DNA of 64,000 nucleotides from assembly GCF_000972845.2 (NCBI RefSeq), contig NC_040016.1:15538967-15602966 (forward strand), in the 5' to 3' direction. Positions 20,301-34,259 of this stretch are shown here, in pieces; positions within the stretch are counted from its first letter, which is position 1, and every line of letters starts with the position of its first letter. The notes below the pieces were generated by a model. The model did no database searches. It was not told the origin of the DNA and was given only the letters and a program-made list of their open reading frames with translations. This stretch comes from Larimichthys crocea. Taxonomy: Eukaryota; Chordata; Actinopteri; Sciaenidae. The position numbers and the translations under genes are program-made.

Positions 20301-23300
20301 TATCTCCACAGAATAAGATATGTTGAGCAGGAGCAACCACAAGCTACATATTGTCTAACACTACAAGTGCAGTGCTGGTTTATGTTGATCAACCAGTCTG
20401 AATCAGACTGAAAGAGTCAGGCTTAGGAGGCAATGCACAAAAAAATATCTACTGGTTTATTTTGTGTTTAATTTATTCTGAATATATGATATGTATATTC
20501 TATATATCAATTGTAAACTACTGTTCATCTTTAAGGCACATTGTATAAGCAAATACATATTTAAATAAAGTAAAAGTTGAGTTATTTGTGTTTGTGTGTT
20601 CACAAGAGATACCTCACACATACACATCTGTGTCCCAATGTTCCAACCAAAGTTAGAACTGACACAACATAATCTCAAAAATAACATAAAAATAAACTAG
20701 CTGTGAGTTACAAATGATGTTTCTGATGACATTTTGAGTATAATCAAAAAAACTGCAGGGTAATGTTGGTGCTTGAAGAATTGGTGGATTGTGGCTCACA
20801 ATCACGTAGAGGATTTATGAATTGGTCATACAATTTTGATTATGATCCAGTAATATTATTTGGAGATCTTTCATCTTATTTTAGCTAAATATATTTGCAG
20901 ACGAGAGCCAGATTGTTTAGAGTATTCAAATTGTATTGATGACTAATTGTAAAGACACTTATTTTTATTGTGGAAAACATTTTGTAATATGCCAATATGC
21001 CAATTCATGCGTTGTTCATTAAAATCTGATGTCTGAGGGCTGTCATAGATTATAGTTAAAGAAAATAAACAAAGACAGAAATACACCATAGGAAATGATC
21101 CACAGATGATTATTCAGTATTGAGATATATTCTACACATTTAGGCTTCCAGTTTGTCCCTGTAGTAAAATTACAATACAACCGTTTCTGACACTATTGCC
21201 AGCACAGCAGTCAGCAGAAGAGAGAGCTGTTGGATACTGACGGAAAACAAAACACCAAATTGAACCACAGCTAGTTCCACCGCTGTGTGCCTGACCTTTT
21301 ACATCGAAACAAGACACGTTAGTGTCACCTGGAGAAAACACTGCTGATTAACACAGCTAATCCGCTTTCCCTGACGTCACTACAAATCAATGTTACCTGG
21401 CCTCTGGTATTTGTGGTTGGACACTGAGTCAGACGTTAGAGACGACCAGATTCAAAGTGACAGCGGGAGCAAGCGGGGGTTGCTTTTCATATTCGCAGGA
21501 GTCTTTTTTAATTTTTTTTTTTACATGAAACTAAAATCTGGGGCAAAGTAAAGATCATGCTCCTCAAGCCCAGCGACAAAATCTGTCTGAAGTGTCTGTT
21601 CTGTTAATTGAGTCAATGTTTTTTTTCTTGCTAAAAATATTCCGTAATAAAGTTTGAATCCACAAGCCATGATGAATGGTTAAAAAAACTAGAAATTATT
21701 TTTTTTATATGGCAAGAAGGTAATCATTGAAGCCATGATTATATAACTATATAACTGTGTAGGTAAACAATATATAAATGTAGGAGGTAGCTGTATTACA
21801 GTTGAATGTTTTAACACAAGAAATCATAAAAAAATAAATAACAACTTCAACTTCTGATCCCTATTATGAGACATATTTTTATCCAATCTGTTTCTATACA
21901 ATATACAGTAAGTGCCCACTGCAATATCAGAATACAGTGTGATGGTTGTACACTGTCAGGCTGATGCCAGTCAACCATGCAGTAATATGTTCCCTAGACT
22001 GACCTCTAGAATGATCTAATAGACGTCATGATTGTCCTGGCGGGGTCTCTATAACCTCCCATGAAACACATTGTGAGGCTGTAACCATGCAGCTTAAAGA
22101 CTACATTGATCAGCTCCATCTGAGATGCAGAAAGCAGCTGTAGCCCATTTAAAAAAAAAATACAGAATGCTAAAAAACACATTTTCTTTCAAAGAAAAAA
22201 AAAACACTCAGTATAGATTCTGTCTTTGAAGTGATTTTTTTTTTCTCTCCTGTGGACATTTTGTGTTTCGCAGAAGCTGTGCATTTCCAAGTTCCTTGCC
22301 ATCTGTGTAAATGTGATACCTCTCCTTAGTACAATGAACTGGAAATGGAAGCTGTGTTTCATATAATCCCCAAATCCATCCAACTCTCACATCCTATCAT
22401 GCAAATTTGGTGCAGTTTGAAGAGAATCCGGTCTTCCAACCATATGCCTGAGCCGTGTAAAAGATACAACAATTTATTATGCATGCATTGCACTAGGCTT
22501 ATGGTAATAAGGTATTAAATTAGTGCTGGACATTATTGCTCTTCTATATCACTTCTGCTCAAAAGATTTTCATAGAAGTCACATAAAACAGAAAAAGGAA
22601 TGAGATTTTAGAACTGATTTGCTGGTGAGTTACACCTGTGATTTCTTTGTTTAAAATAATATTTGACCATTAAGATTTATTTAGGTGAACTGGATCGGCA
22701 TTGAATTACGCCACTATATTCATGCTGATTCAAAACCGGGCTATTTATGTAGATAAATAGCTATTTATCCAAATGACTTAAATGGTCTTGTTTTAAAGTG
22801 TAACAGACTCTACATTCACTATAGCTATAGTTGTGTGGCTCATATTGCACAACATTTTATATGATGATGTCACATTAATTTAACAAAGGTATGACAACTT
22901 CTACATTCTATATTGCTATGAAAATGTGTCTGAAGTAATAAAGGGTTACCGCCGTTTGTTTCAATTTACAAATGCAAGTTGTGATGCAAAACAAACTAAG
23001 ATAAGTTCACTAAACTTGAGTTCAATAAACAACCATTTACCGTTCAGTCAGAATTGCTTTCACTTTTACACTCCTAAGCTCAGATAATCAGACAACGGTG
23101 TTAAAGCTGTGGCTGCTTCTCTGTGAGTCCATTTTGTACTTGTGACCTTGTTAAATTAGTCGCGTGAAGACTGAAGTGAATGCTAACTTTCATTATGGTT
23201 ACAGTAGCTCGCTTTCATTATGATTGCAGAGGAAACAAACAAACATGATTTAAAGATTCCCTCCAGGCATGTTTTATGAAATACAGAATCTGCTTTGAAT

Positions 23301-25433
23301 AATAAATTTATGTCTGGCAAAGTAAGTGTTTCTATCATACATATTCAGTTAAAGAACCAGCGTGTAGGATTGTATTTTCATTAGTGCATAATTACCTGTA
23401 CATAAGAATATTTTTGTTACCTTAGAATGAGCCTTTTACATCTACAGGCACTGTAAGTCCTCTTCCAGAGTCCACCATGTTGTTTTTACAGTTGCACACC
23501 CGAAATAGGGCCTTTCCCATTTTTTTACACATTTCATGGCCACCATAGTTTCTCTTTCATGAGGATGAGACAAGGGAGTTGCAATCAGCAACTACATCAC
23601 TAGACACCATTATCCTATCCTACACACTGGTCTTTTAAATTACACCTGCTTCTTCTACCTCATTGAAAACTTCAGGAGAATTGGAGGTGTCCATTCCATA
23701 AGTGTATCTGCTGGACAGAAGATGTCTGCTTCTTTATTGAAAAACTTCTCAGTGTAAGTTACTATATATATATATGCTGGAGGTTTTAAGTTTTCACATC
23801 ACACTTCAGAAAGCTGTATATTGAACCACAACTAACTTCTAGATTCGCTTTCATGTCACAGAATGGTAAGGTGATCACCAAAGAAACTTTCCACATTCGT
23901 CTTCTTGTGTCAAAACTCTCTACCACTGTGTAGGTCAAACATCCAGGCGAAAAAGGAATAGTGAAACATATTTCTGAGCGGAGGGGGAAAACTTAGCATG
24001 TGCTAAAACACAAGCAGAAAGTATGCATCAAGTATGCACCGAGAGACAGGTGTCTAGCAACCTTTAACTCTCAAACATTGCATGGGAAGTATGCTTACAT
24101 GCTCATCACGTTTGTTTAGAATCCTAATTTGATGAATTTAGTGAACATTAAGTTGTACATTCATCCACATAAGCTCATAATTTTTAAGTTGACTTAGCTG
24201 GACATTGACAATGTATGTATTTGCAGTAAGTTGCTGATGATATGCTATGATTTCTGTATGATGCTTTACAGGTCACACTCCACCTTGTTTAACTGGTGCT
24301 TTTAAACCAGTCAGCATAGTCAGCAATGTCCACAGAAGCTTCACACTCAAAATCAAGAACTGTTAAATCTTTTAGTGTTTTAATTTGAAGTAGATTCAGT
24401 GCCTAAAAATTCTATGCATTTAAACATATTTTATAATATCAACAATGTTTGTCACATAGATATCAAGTCACATCAAAATGTCGGAAAATTATGTTATTGT
24501 AATAGCAGACAAGTGCCAAAACCGCACTAAACGTTTGCTGTTGAACTTATCATGGTAACAAGCCAGCAAACATTTTCAATACGGATGCAATTTCCTTGTT
24601 AGACTGTATTTATGATGTGGAAAGACAGTGAAGTGTGATTTTTTTTTTTTTAAGTTTCATATTTCACCTCTAACTCTCGGTTTTTCATTACTTGTTTAGG
24701 GTTTTTTCCCCTGGCATGAAACAAAAAGCTTATAAGCCTTAAATAAACATGCAATAGAGAGAGAGAGAGAGAGACGGGGGATTACAGCAGATTGTGGGCA
24801 GACTTTGTTAAACAACTTGGAAAAGAAAGAAACGTCTGCAGTCATTTTCTAATACTTTCAAACTGCAACAATGTGACATGGTGCAGCGATCACCACACAC
24901 CACACGTTTGTGTGAATTATGTTTGCGTGCAAATTACAGTTTGATTTTTTTCAATAGGGCAAGGTTTTGATCAGTGTGAAACCACTCCCTGTGTTATTTT
25001 ATTGCATGAATGTGCAAAATGTGAGAAAACACCCACACGCACGTCACGGCCCATACTATACCTGCTTGTTTTTGTCACCATCATAAACAACTGCTCTGCG
25101 GCTGTCATTTCCCATGCTACAGACTTACTGTCTAAACTAGTGTAATGCAACGATGTTATTACAAATGCCATACTATACCATTATAAATGCTGCCACAGCT
25201 AAATCACCATTAGCTGCTAGTGCAGCTGCTATTGTTGGTGATTTTGTTATTGCAAATTTGTAATGCATCGCCTTCGGGCCATAAATCTTGCATGGGACTA
25301 CTGTGTATAAGTCGTTTGTATGGTCTTGACTCATCAATCAGAGCTGGAATGTTTGTGTTACAACTGCCACTTTGTATGATGGATGAAGATGGGTGTTTTC
25401 TAACAGTACAGTAACTGTGGTAGGGTACGGTGG

Positions 25434-25531
<98 letters not shown>

Positions 25532-26770
25532 ACGCGTGTGTGTGTGTGTGTGAGATGGAGCACAATGTATGCAGTGACACTCATTATTCCATCTGCAGCC
25601 GGGAGTGATTGAACACGCCACATATTAACTGTCTTTTCCTCTTAATCCCATTGTGCTCAGTGAGATTAAATTTGAACACTAATAAACGTTTTTTACGACT
25701 AATTAATGTTTTGCACCTTGCCAAGAATCATTTTCTTCCTCTACTAATTCTAATTGGTCCAATTAATCATGCAAAAGGTAATTAGCATAGTTTGATGTGT
25801 GGTAAAGCCACTCTGGAGCCCACAGGGGGATTTGGAGAGCTTTTGTTTCTCGATACAAACAGAAAATTAGTCAAGGGTGGTAGGCGCTTGATGCTGAAGC
25901 ACAGTGCAACACAATACTAATGAGTGTGTTCTATTGTGATGGTCTTTATGGGACTGACAGCCATATTCATAGCAAAGGCAGATGTACATTGCAAATGAAT
26001 GAAAATGACTGGCTTTGGCTGCCCGAGAGATCTGTGCAGTGTCCTGAAGATTTACAGTAAGAAAGGCTGTTCTCTAGCACACCGACACACACTGAGGCAG
26101 GAACTTATTTCCTGGTATAAATAGATTTTCAAAGGTCTCCTGCTGTAGCCTATAATAGACATATATTGATTTAGATTTTCTCTGTGCGTGCAAGTCTCTT
26201 TCCTTTTTCAAATCAATAGTGAAAACTTTTCAGGAATTTCAGGAAGATATTTTTGGGCTGACATTAGTAGCAAAGAAATCAATTCCAAAGATGTTTTTTT
26301 TAATTATCAAGTCAACAAAGTGTTTAAATCTATATTCAAGTGTTTTCATAGGTTTACACAATCTCAGACTGGTACAAAAGAGAGTACAAAGGTTCTGTAA
26401 GCGGCTGTCAGTGTGTATAAACGTACATCAGGTCCCAGCACTTCTGAGTAGGCAAATGCAAGTGTACACCTGCTGTGGAGATTAAGATGCGGGTAAGAGG
26501 CCAGTGATCTATAATCTATTTTACACTAACCACTTCATTTCTGAACAAAGGCTGCTCAACAAAGGTTTCTCATGTGTTGCTCCTCCTGCTGTGGGTCTAT
26601 TTAAGCTTGAAATCTACTTAGCAGTGTATATGTATGACATAAAAGGAAGTACAGCACATGGGTCAATGATTATTGTATGGTAAGGAGATACTAGGTGTAG
26701 GGTGTTTGTCAAATAGAATATATGAAAAACAAATAGAATATATATGATATGATGGTATAATCCAATTAAA
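17327..26770. other. intergenic gene-poor stretch
   Basis: About 9.4 kb without a supported gene. It contains a short (GA)n at about 24758-24773, a long (TG)n at 25435-25552, a CRE plus AP-1 pair near 21.4 kb, and a homeodomain-site-rich block after 25.6 kb. Short ORFs here lack family resemblance. Confidence 0.5.
25435..25552. repeat. long (TG)n microsatellite
   Basis: About 118 bp of TG repeat interrupted by CG-containing units (TGCGTG, CACGCG). The long Cys-Val and Thr-His ORFs across it are translation artefacts. Confidence 0.97.
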
Positions 26771-26870
26771 TTTTTAAAATAAATTTTATTTTTATAGCCA
26801 AATCATAACAAAAGTTATCTCATGACACTTTTCATAAAAAGCAGGTCTAGACAGTACAGTATATAATAAG
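26771..26870 (+). repeat. dispersed repeat fragment
   Basis: Contains TTTTTATAGCCAAATCATAA, then CAAAAGTTATCTCATGACAC and GCAGGTCTAGAC, a phrase I recognise as recurrent in teleost genomes. It is short and truncated; the family is not assigned. Confidence 0.5.
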
Positions 26871-29800
26871 ATAATAAGACATGGAAAGACATGCTGGTAA
26901 TATAAAAAATAAAAAGCAGGTTGATATGTTTCTTAAAAGTATAATCTGTAATCTCAACGTAAACACATGGGTCACCTAACCACCAAAACTCAAAGTTTGG
27001 CACCTGATTGAAGCCGGTATGTATGCAGAAAAAAATCTATGCAGAAAAATCTACAGTTATAGTCAGTTAAAAAACACAAACCTGTTGGTGGAAGTCATCA
27101 GTCCCCACTGTGAATCTGATCGTTACATTTACAGTATGTGAACAAAACAGTTAGGGCTTGGTGCTTTAAGGAAGTGATGTGTCCCATATATGATTACATA
27201 GATTACATATATTACATACATACACATTACACACACCTAATAAATGAACAACTATCCTAAACGACTCATAGAATACATAACGATACGTTACTTGAGAACA
27301 AACTGTTGGATATTGTACTAATATGTACTTCCTGAATATCTGTGAATTTGCAATTCATCAACAAATCTCTTTTGATTAATCGCCATGGTGCTTTTGGCAC
27401 AAAATCAATAACTAATTAGTTACTGCTTCGGTCTGGTCTCCTCAGGTAAATTGGTGCCACATTTACAATTCGGGACATTATTACTTCACAATTACTTTAT
27501 CATTACTTTTTCATGTCAGGGACTGTTCGATGACGTTATAGGTGTTTCCCCATGTCTCAGTTATGCAGCCTGAATTACAGGCCAAAGGGTACAGTCAATC
27601 AAAAACAATGTCTAAAATGTGAGAAATCCCGACTTGTACTTTACCTACTCTGATTTACTGGTTCATGTGATGTTTACAATAAACGTCGGACCTGTAACAA
27701 TACAGTCACAGAAAAACAATTCAAGGTACTTTTTGATATAGAGCAGTTCGAGATCTAACGTTTATATTTCCAATGAGGAACTGTCTTTACAATGTAGCTA
27801 TGAGTCATAATAGTAAAAAAACAAAACACCTCATGTAATAAACCTGCATATCAGATGGCCATGTTCATGTGTTTTTTTTTGTTGGTCCCAGAACATCTAT
27901 ATATATATATATATATATTTATGATTCAATGCATCGAGTAGTATTTGTGTGTTTGATTGTGGTTTCAAATACACACTAACTTTTATGTATTGTCTAAAGC
28001 AAATATAGCTGTATCGAGATCTATAGTGTATTTTGTAGTAGTGTGGGTAGAATATCAAATTGATGAAATGGCCTGTAAAAATTAAGATCAATGTGACCTC
28101 AATCAATGGGCAAGACATTTTTCTCTTCACTTTTTTTCGCTTCACAGATTTGTCATCATCTATGGATACAATTAATACATTAAATCAAACTAAACCAACC
28201 AACTAAACCTTCAGTCTCATAAAGCAAATTTACAAATTTGAACAAGAACATGTAAGATCAGATTAACAAAAATAAAACACTTTTTTCATTTTTTTCTGCA
28301 ATCTACAATTCAGCCCCCACATATTTCTCATCTGCTCTCTTATCTTCTGCACCACAAAAATCTATGCACAGTTAGAGTGTCAGCAAAAATAGTCGGCCCT
28401 ATAATATCATTCTACAAGCTGAGGTTGATTATGATAGTGAAATTGGCAGTGAGGCGTGGAATATCCCCCTGGTGATTTTCCAACTCCAACTCATTTCACG
28501 GGCCATCTCTGGGTCCCGATCTCTGGGACTGGGTTCACTTGGTTCTGGCCCCCGTGCTACTGATGTCTTGATTGCTGTTTCATAGACTTTCACGTGTCAA
28601 TGCAGCAGTGCCGAAGGGATCTTTGAGGAGGAAGTGATGCAACCACAAAGACATGTAAGAGCGGCTTGAAAACACTAACACTGTGGTTCATTGACTTCAA
28701 AGAGAAAGAGACAAAGAAAAAAAAGAGACATAGATACATACACAGAGAAAGAGAGAGAGCGAGTGAGCGTTTTAAAGGTGGTCAGAGGGTCTAAATGTCA
28801 GGTGGTGACAGTTTGGAGCATGAATGTCAAACCATTGTTGAGGATATTTTTGCACATATGCAGTTTCGTTTCTCATGCATCTGTCCAACCTATAAACACA
28901 ACACTGTGCACAATGCACTCCAGTATTAGGAAATGATAAAACTTGTAATCAACATTAATCAGGTTAATGGCAGGGGAAACATAACCAGACTGCTATGTAA
29001 TCTAAATTCTAACCTAAACAGTGAGAATCTAATTGCTGCTGCCAAAATATTTGATTTTAAGTAAATTAGATCAGTAGCTAAAAAAAATAGTCTTGGTAAA
29101 TGGGGCTTTATCTGTAAGTCAAGGCCATTAGCAGCCCTAGTCTGAGTCGCCTTGGGCTCTGTAATTAACTCTGCTCAAGCGCAGCTAAACATTTTTGACA
29201 TTTTTCCTAGTCCAGAATTAACTGTCACAGCAGAGGGAGAAAGTAACCATCTTGTCACATTGAGTTTATCTGAGGATTGTGAAACGCTGTCCTCTCTCTC
29301 TTTCCCTCTCTCTCCCTCTCTCTGTCTCTATGTCCCTGACACACACACACACACACAATCATGCACATGCACACACACACACAAATCCCAACCTGGATCT
29401 CATTTCAGTAATGTTTCATGATGAGCAGAATGATGGAAAGTGTGACTCGACCTAATGTTTTGAACGTTTGGGTGGAGCCGTCATCAGGTTACATTACACT
29501 GCTAATTGTTAGGCAAAATGCATTTGTCTTACTTGTACCGGTATATATGGAGCAGAGGTCTGAGGTCACATGACACAAATAAAAATATCATATGAGTCCA
29601 TGTGGAAGACAGTAACTATAGAACACTATTCCGTTTCTATCACTATGTTATAGGCAATATATTGTATACTTTTAAAATTGTATGCCAGTACATGCTTGTA
29701 CTGGCACACACACACACACACACCCTCACACACACCCACGCTGCACAGAGGCTGTGTGGAACAGCAGATTCACCTGATTGGTTTAGCTGAGAAACAGAAA

Positions 29801-32209
29801 AATGAGTTGGCTGATGTGAATGGAAAGGCCCAAGGTACCGTAAACATGTAGCATACAGCATGACAACTCCCAAGCCATCCAGGAACTGCCTGGTTTCCAG
29901 TAAAGAATTATTTCTCTGTCATCGCAAATGCAGTTAGTGTTTGATGTACGATTTGTCAGGAACAAGGAGTTACTGCGGTTTCACAGTACCACACGCCGAT
30001 AAAGATCAGTAAAATACTGATTGCTTAAAGGTTGTATTATAAAGTGAGTTAAACGTGATGATTAGCAAACACACTCCAAGCAGTAAGAAGACAAAAAAAT
30101 AAATTATGAATGTAAATGTATGTAAGATCAGCAAATATCTGCTTTTTATACACTTGTATTTTACTGATATTGTGGGACCTTGCTTTATTATTTATGAGAT
30201 TTCTCCAAATCACTTTAAGAAAACAAATTGACAATCTGTTATCATCCCACCTCATAATATGTATGACCACAAAAGGCTGAATATTGATGACATTACTTGT
30301 GCCTCTTTCAGTCAAGTTATTAAATCCTCCCTCTCGGCAGCGCTACATCATCGAGTATGAAAACAATCTGCTGTCACCAAAATTTCATGACAAGCAGATG
30401 GTGAAATGAAAGTAGCTAACAAGCCATAAAGTCAACAGCGATTTCTATTCTAGCAGCACAGTAACATGAAAGAGTTTCCAGACTATTCAAGAGCTTTTTA
30501 ATGATGGCAGAGTTGACCTTAGACATCGCCCACACAAATTACTCATTTGGCAGATAATAGACCATTTTCTGCTAAGTTTCATTTATTGAGAAGACAAAGT
30601 TTTCAATCATTCCCCCATCCTGGATGGTTGCAATGAGTAGTCGGGAGGTTATGAAAGCCACATGATGATGCCTAAACGAAATACCACCAAAGAAAAGTCT
30701 AAAGTCGATATGGTGCAAATTCCCCCGATGAACACACATTAAACCAATCACCGCGCGTTAGCGTTTCAGTCGTCCACAGACCATTACCCTGTGCTGTAAT
30801 TATACCACATATTCCATATATTAAATTGAATGAAAGAAGTCCAATTACAATCCTTTTACTCTGTCTCTCAATGTGCTGGCTGATGCCTCCATAAAAGTCT
30901 GTGATTAAATTACTCAGGGGAAAGCACTCACATTTTATATGACAACCCCTGACGCATCGTTCAGCCACGAATTCCCCAACCAGCAGCAAATCTTCTGAGA
31001 GGCTCTGACTGCGGACAGGTGGAGCCAGATGACTGAGAGAGACAGATAGACAAGTCCTTCCAGCTTTACGCCTTATGCTATTATTCTCTGTCCCTTCTTA
31101 CTCATATAGAGCTAACTTACCTGTCATACATATTGTCATCTGACAGGAACATTAGGAGGAACGTCACTTCATTTTTGACCTCCTTCCACCAGCATTCGGT
31201 TTTCTTTCAACATAGCTGTCAGAGTGGCAAGAAACATCATCTTGTAACAGTGCAGTATGTATCCATGAAGTATGCGTGCTATGCTGTTTCTGTGAATGTA
31301 GGGGCTCTCCAGACAAAATCATAACAAAACAGGGCTTATTCAAAACTTCTTGTCATTGTGTGTTTGAAGTAGTTTTTAGCACAAGCAGCGATACCCACCG
31401 CCAACTGCCCTTCTTCAGTTGAGACACAGTCAAAGGCTTAAAATGAATATACAGTAACTACTTACTCCCACATGTTCCACTGAGGCTGAAAATTCCCTCA
31501 TCTGAGACGAGTGCTTGCTGCAGACTGTAGGTGTTGCTGCGCTGATGAACACTGGACATAGACACCGTGAGAGAAATTTTGTTTAAGGCACACAGCAACG
31601 GCAAAAGTAAGAACTTTACATAACACTCAAATGCTAGTTTATTCAAGAATTTTATTCCCCCACCCGTATGTCAATGTACAGGAGTCACTTTAGACAAACA
31701 GTGTGAAAAGTGGGGCTGCAGAAATTTCCCTCGTATTGCACAGCAGAGAAATTCAGAAGTTGTTCAGCTCACGCTGGAATGTGAAATGTGAGTTCTGGGA
31801 AGACATGGGCCAGACAGACACAGAGGCCCCACTGACAAGGAAGGAAACCTTAACTTGTCAATCACGTCACTCCTCTGTCAATAGCTGTTTAATCCTCTGC
31901 TGAAAGCTGGTAGGTGCTGGATCTTGAGGCAGACAGGAGGTTAAAGGTGAGGTGAATGACAATCCCACCCTCCGACTGCAAGAGCATTTGCCATCGTAGA
32001 GGCATAGTTGGCTGAGAGGTAAGAATCTCATTGTTTTTTGTGAAACCAGACATCTGAGGTTTTAATATCAGGGCTGTAGCTTTGCTTGTGACAGTGATAC
32101 TGATGAAAGTGATACTGAGGGGAAATGCAAAATGCCTGTTATCAACTTTTGCAGATGGCATAAAACGTCTCCGCCTGAGAGCAGATCCTTCAAGCCTTAC
32201 TAGCCATCC

Positions 32210-32242
<33 letters not shown>

Positions 32243-33640
32243 GCATGCTAAAGTGCATTGCTTTATACTCTGTCTGTGTGAAAAATGACTAAGACAGTTG
32301 AATCAATTGTGGTTATGTGTGTGCGTATAAACAAATCATAATGAAATGAGCACAGAGAGAAGACAATGCACTCGTTTTGAACAAAAATACATTCGAGCTT
32401 ATATAAGCCTCATCATCTCCATGACAACGGCTTTACTGGTAACACAGAGATGTATTTGTGTATAGCCACAGCAATGTTTTCCAATTGAATTAAGCTGCAC
32501 CTGTGCACATTATGGATGGAAATAATAGACTGAAAGCAACTGTTACACTGAGCCTGTTGTGAGCATGAGGCTGATTTTGTTTTGCAGAGCATTGCGAGCA
32601 CTTTTTTTTTTTCCTCACGCTTGACAGAAATGAAAAAAGATTAATTAGCTGATATATATAATGTGATGGCTAGATAACGAATGTTTCATTCCTCAAGTAT
32701 CAGTTTATAGTATGCTGTTAGAAAGAAATGACTAATAGATCTTGTTTTTACCATGTTTTTACATCAAACCCTGCATCATAAACTAATTATCTCGTACAAT
32801 CTATTTCTCATGTTTGGAATTACTTTATTGTTCAGATACAGCGAACAAAACCAAAGAAATACATTCTTAAACCTGAATGAGAATCTGCAATAGCACAAAT
32901 GGAAAAACATGACATTCAAATAAACAGCTACTATGTGAACTCTTTGCTGTTTTGTTTACCACTGGGATATAAACTAAACATCGGATTAGTGGAAAGGGCA
33001 CCTGAGCTGAGATGCATACAGAGAATATTAGATCAAAACCACATTTAAGATGTATAAGATGAATACGATGTGGTCAGGCTTCTTGCTCGTACACTGGCTG
33101 CTCTGTGGAGTAATTGGAGAATGTTATGCCAGCCCTGTCAATACATTTTCTCAGAGGATAACAGTCCTGTGCCAATGAATATTTATGATTGATACAGCTA
33201 TTTGTAATAAAAATGTTATGTTACTTTATTCACCAAGCTGGTGATATAGACTAAAGGTTCTAGGGGTGTTTGAGAGATTCATTCATCCAGTGTGATTTAA
33301 AATAGAGAACTTTTATCTATTAAAATTATTCAGTTAGCAAACAACAAGTGACTGACCATTATGTCTTTTCCAGTTTTAGGCACTTATTTTATTTATTTTT
33401 TATTTTTTGGTGGATCATGCATCATCTGTTGTCAGTATGATAGAGTAGGTATACAGTAATCGTAGTGTCCTGTAATGAGTCATGATGGTCAACACCTGGG
33501 AGTGTTGGCGTGGATTTTTTATGACTGAAAGCCTCCATGTCTTCATCTGAATTCTTCGGCCCTTACGAGGCATGCGTGTATGTGCACAGCTACGCCTAAA
33601 CACCAACTTATATAGTTTGAAGACAGCGGTTGGTGTTTGA
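26871..33640. other. intergenic gene-poor stretch
   Basis: No supportable gene. It contains (TA)n at 27898-27919, CT- and CA-rich tracts at 29290-29382, a CA tract near 29705-29735 and an (AAAAG)n-like run near 32210-32242. Nothing else stands out. Confidence 0.5.
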
Positions 33641-33809
33641 TGGCACAGGAAGCAGTTGTGAAACTGTGAAAACAGTGTTGCATGCTGAATTTAATGAAAG
33701 CAATGACATTATCTGAGGAAATGTACCTAAGCAGCTGAAGTTGTAGTTGACGTGACAGTTGCATTACAAATAAGTTGAATTAGTAGCTATAATGCAAATG
33801 CTTAGCGGA

Positions 33810-34237
33810 GCTGAAGTTTCAGTTATGTGTAGTCACTGAATGAAGTGTCATTCTTGTTGTAAATGTCTGAGTGAAGTTGAAATATCAGTTTTTAGTCGAT
33901 AAAATTAAATTTGAGTCCTAAACAATACTCAATGGCATACATTTTGTTTTGTTTTAAAGTTGTGTGAGCTACAGATGTTACAGAAGTTTTTTTGTTGTAG
34001 CTCATTTGCAAAGACCTCAAAGGGTTTAATGTGAAATCACAAGTGTAAGCATTATTTAAAGTTACGTGGTAAATAGTAAGTATTCGAAATGTCATTTGAC
34101 ATGTGAGATGTTAAAAAAGTTGAAACATCAGTTGAAGATGAAAGCAGCTGAAATGTCAAATGAGGTGTAAAAAGTAGTGGCTAGTGGTTCTGCACTGCAA
34201 TGTCAGTTGTAGGGTTACTAGAGTTGAACTGTCAGTT
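33810..34237 (+). repeat. diverged tandem or dispersed minisatellite-like array
   Basis: The 15-mer GCTGAAGTTTCAGTT and variants recur in the same orientation at 33810, 33876, 34119, 34147 and 34223, approximately GYTGAARYDTCARTT. Short AAAGCAG and TGTAG words lie between copies. Spacing is irregular (28-243 bp), so it is either an old eroded array or part of an interspersed repeat. Confidence 0.5.
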
Positions 34238-34259
34238 GAAGAATAAAAGCAGAAAAAAA

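Noticed and set aside
25210..25623. Several ORFs of Thr-His or Cys-Val repeats
   Set aside because: They are translations of the (TG)n microsatellite; the same applies to ORFs at 7564-7989 and 53270-53488.
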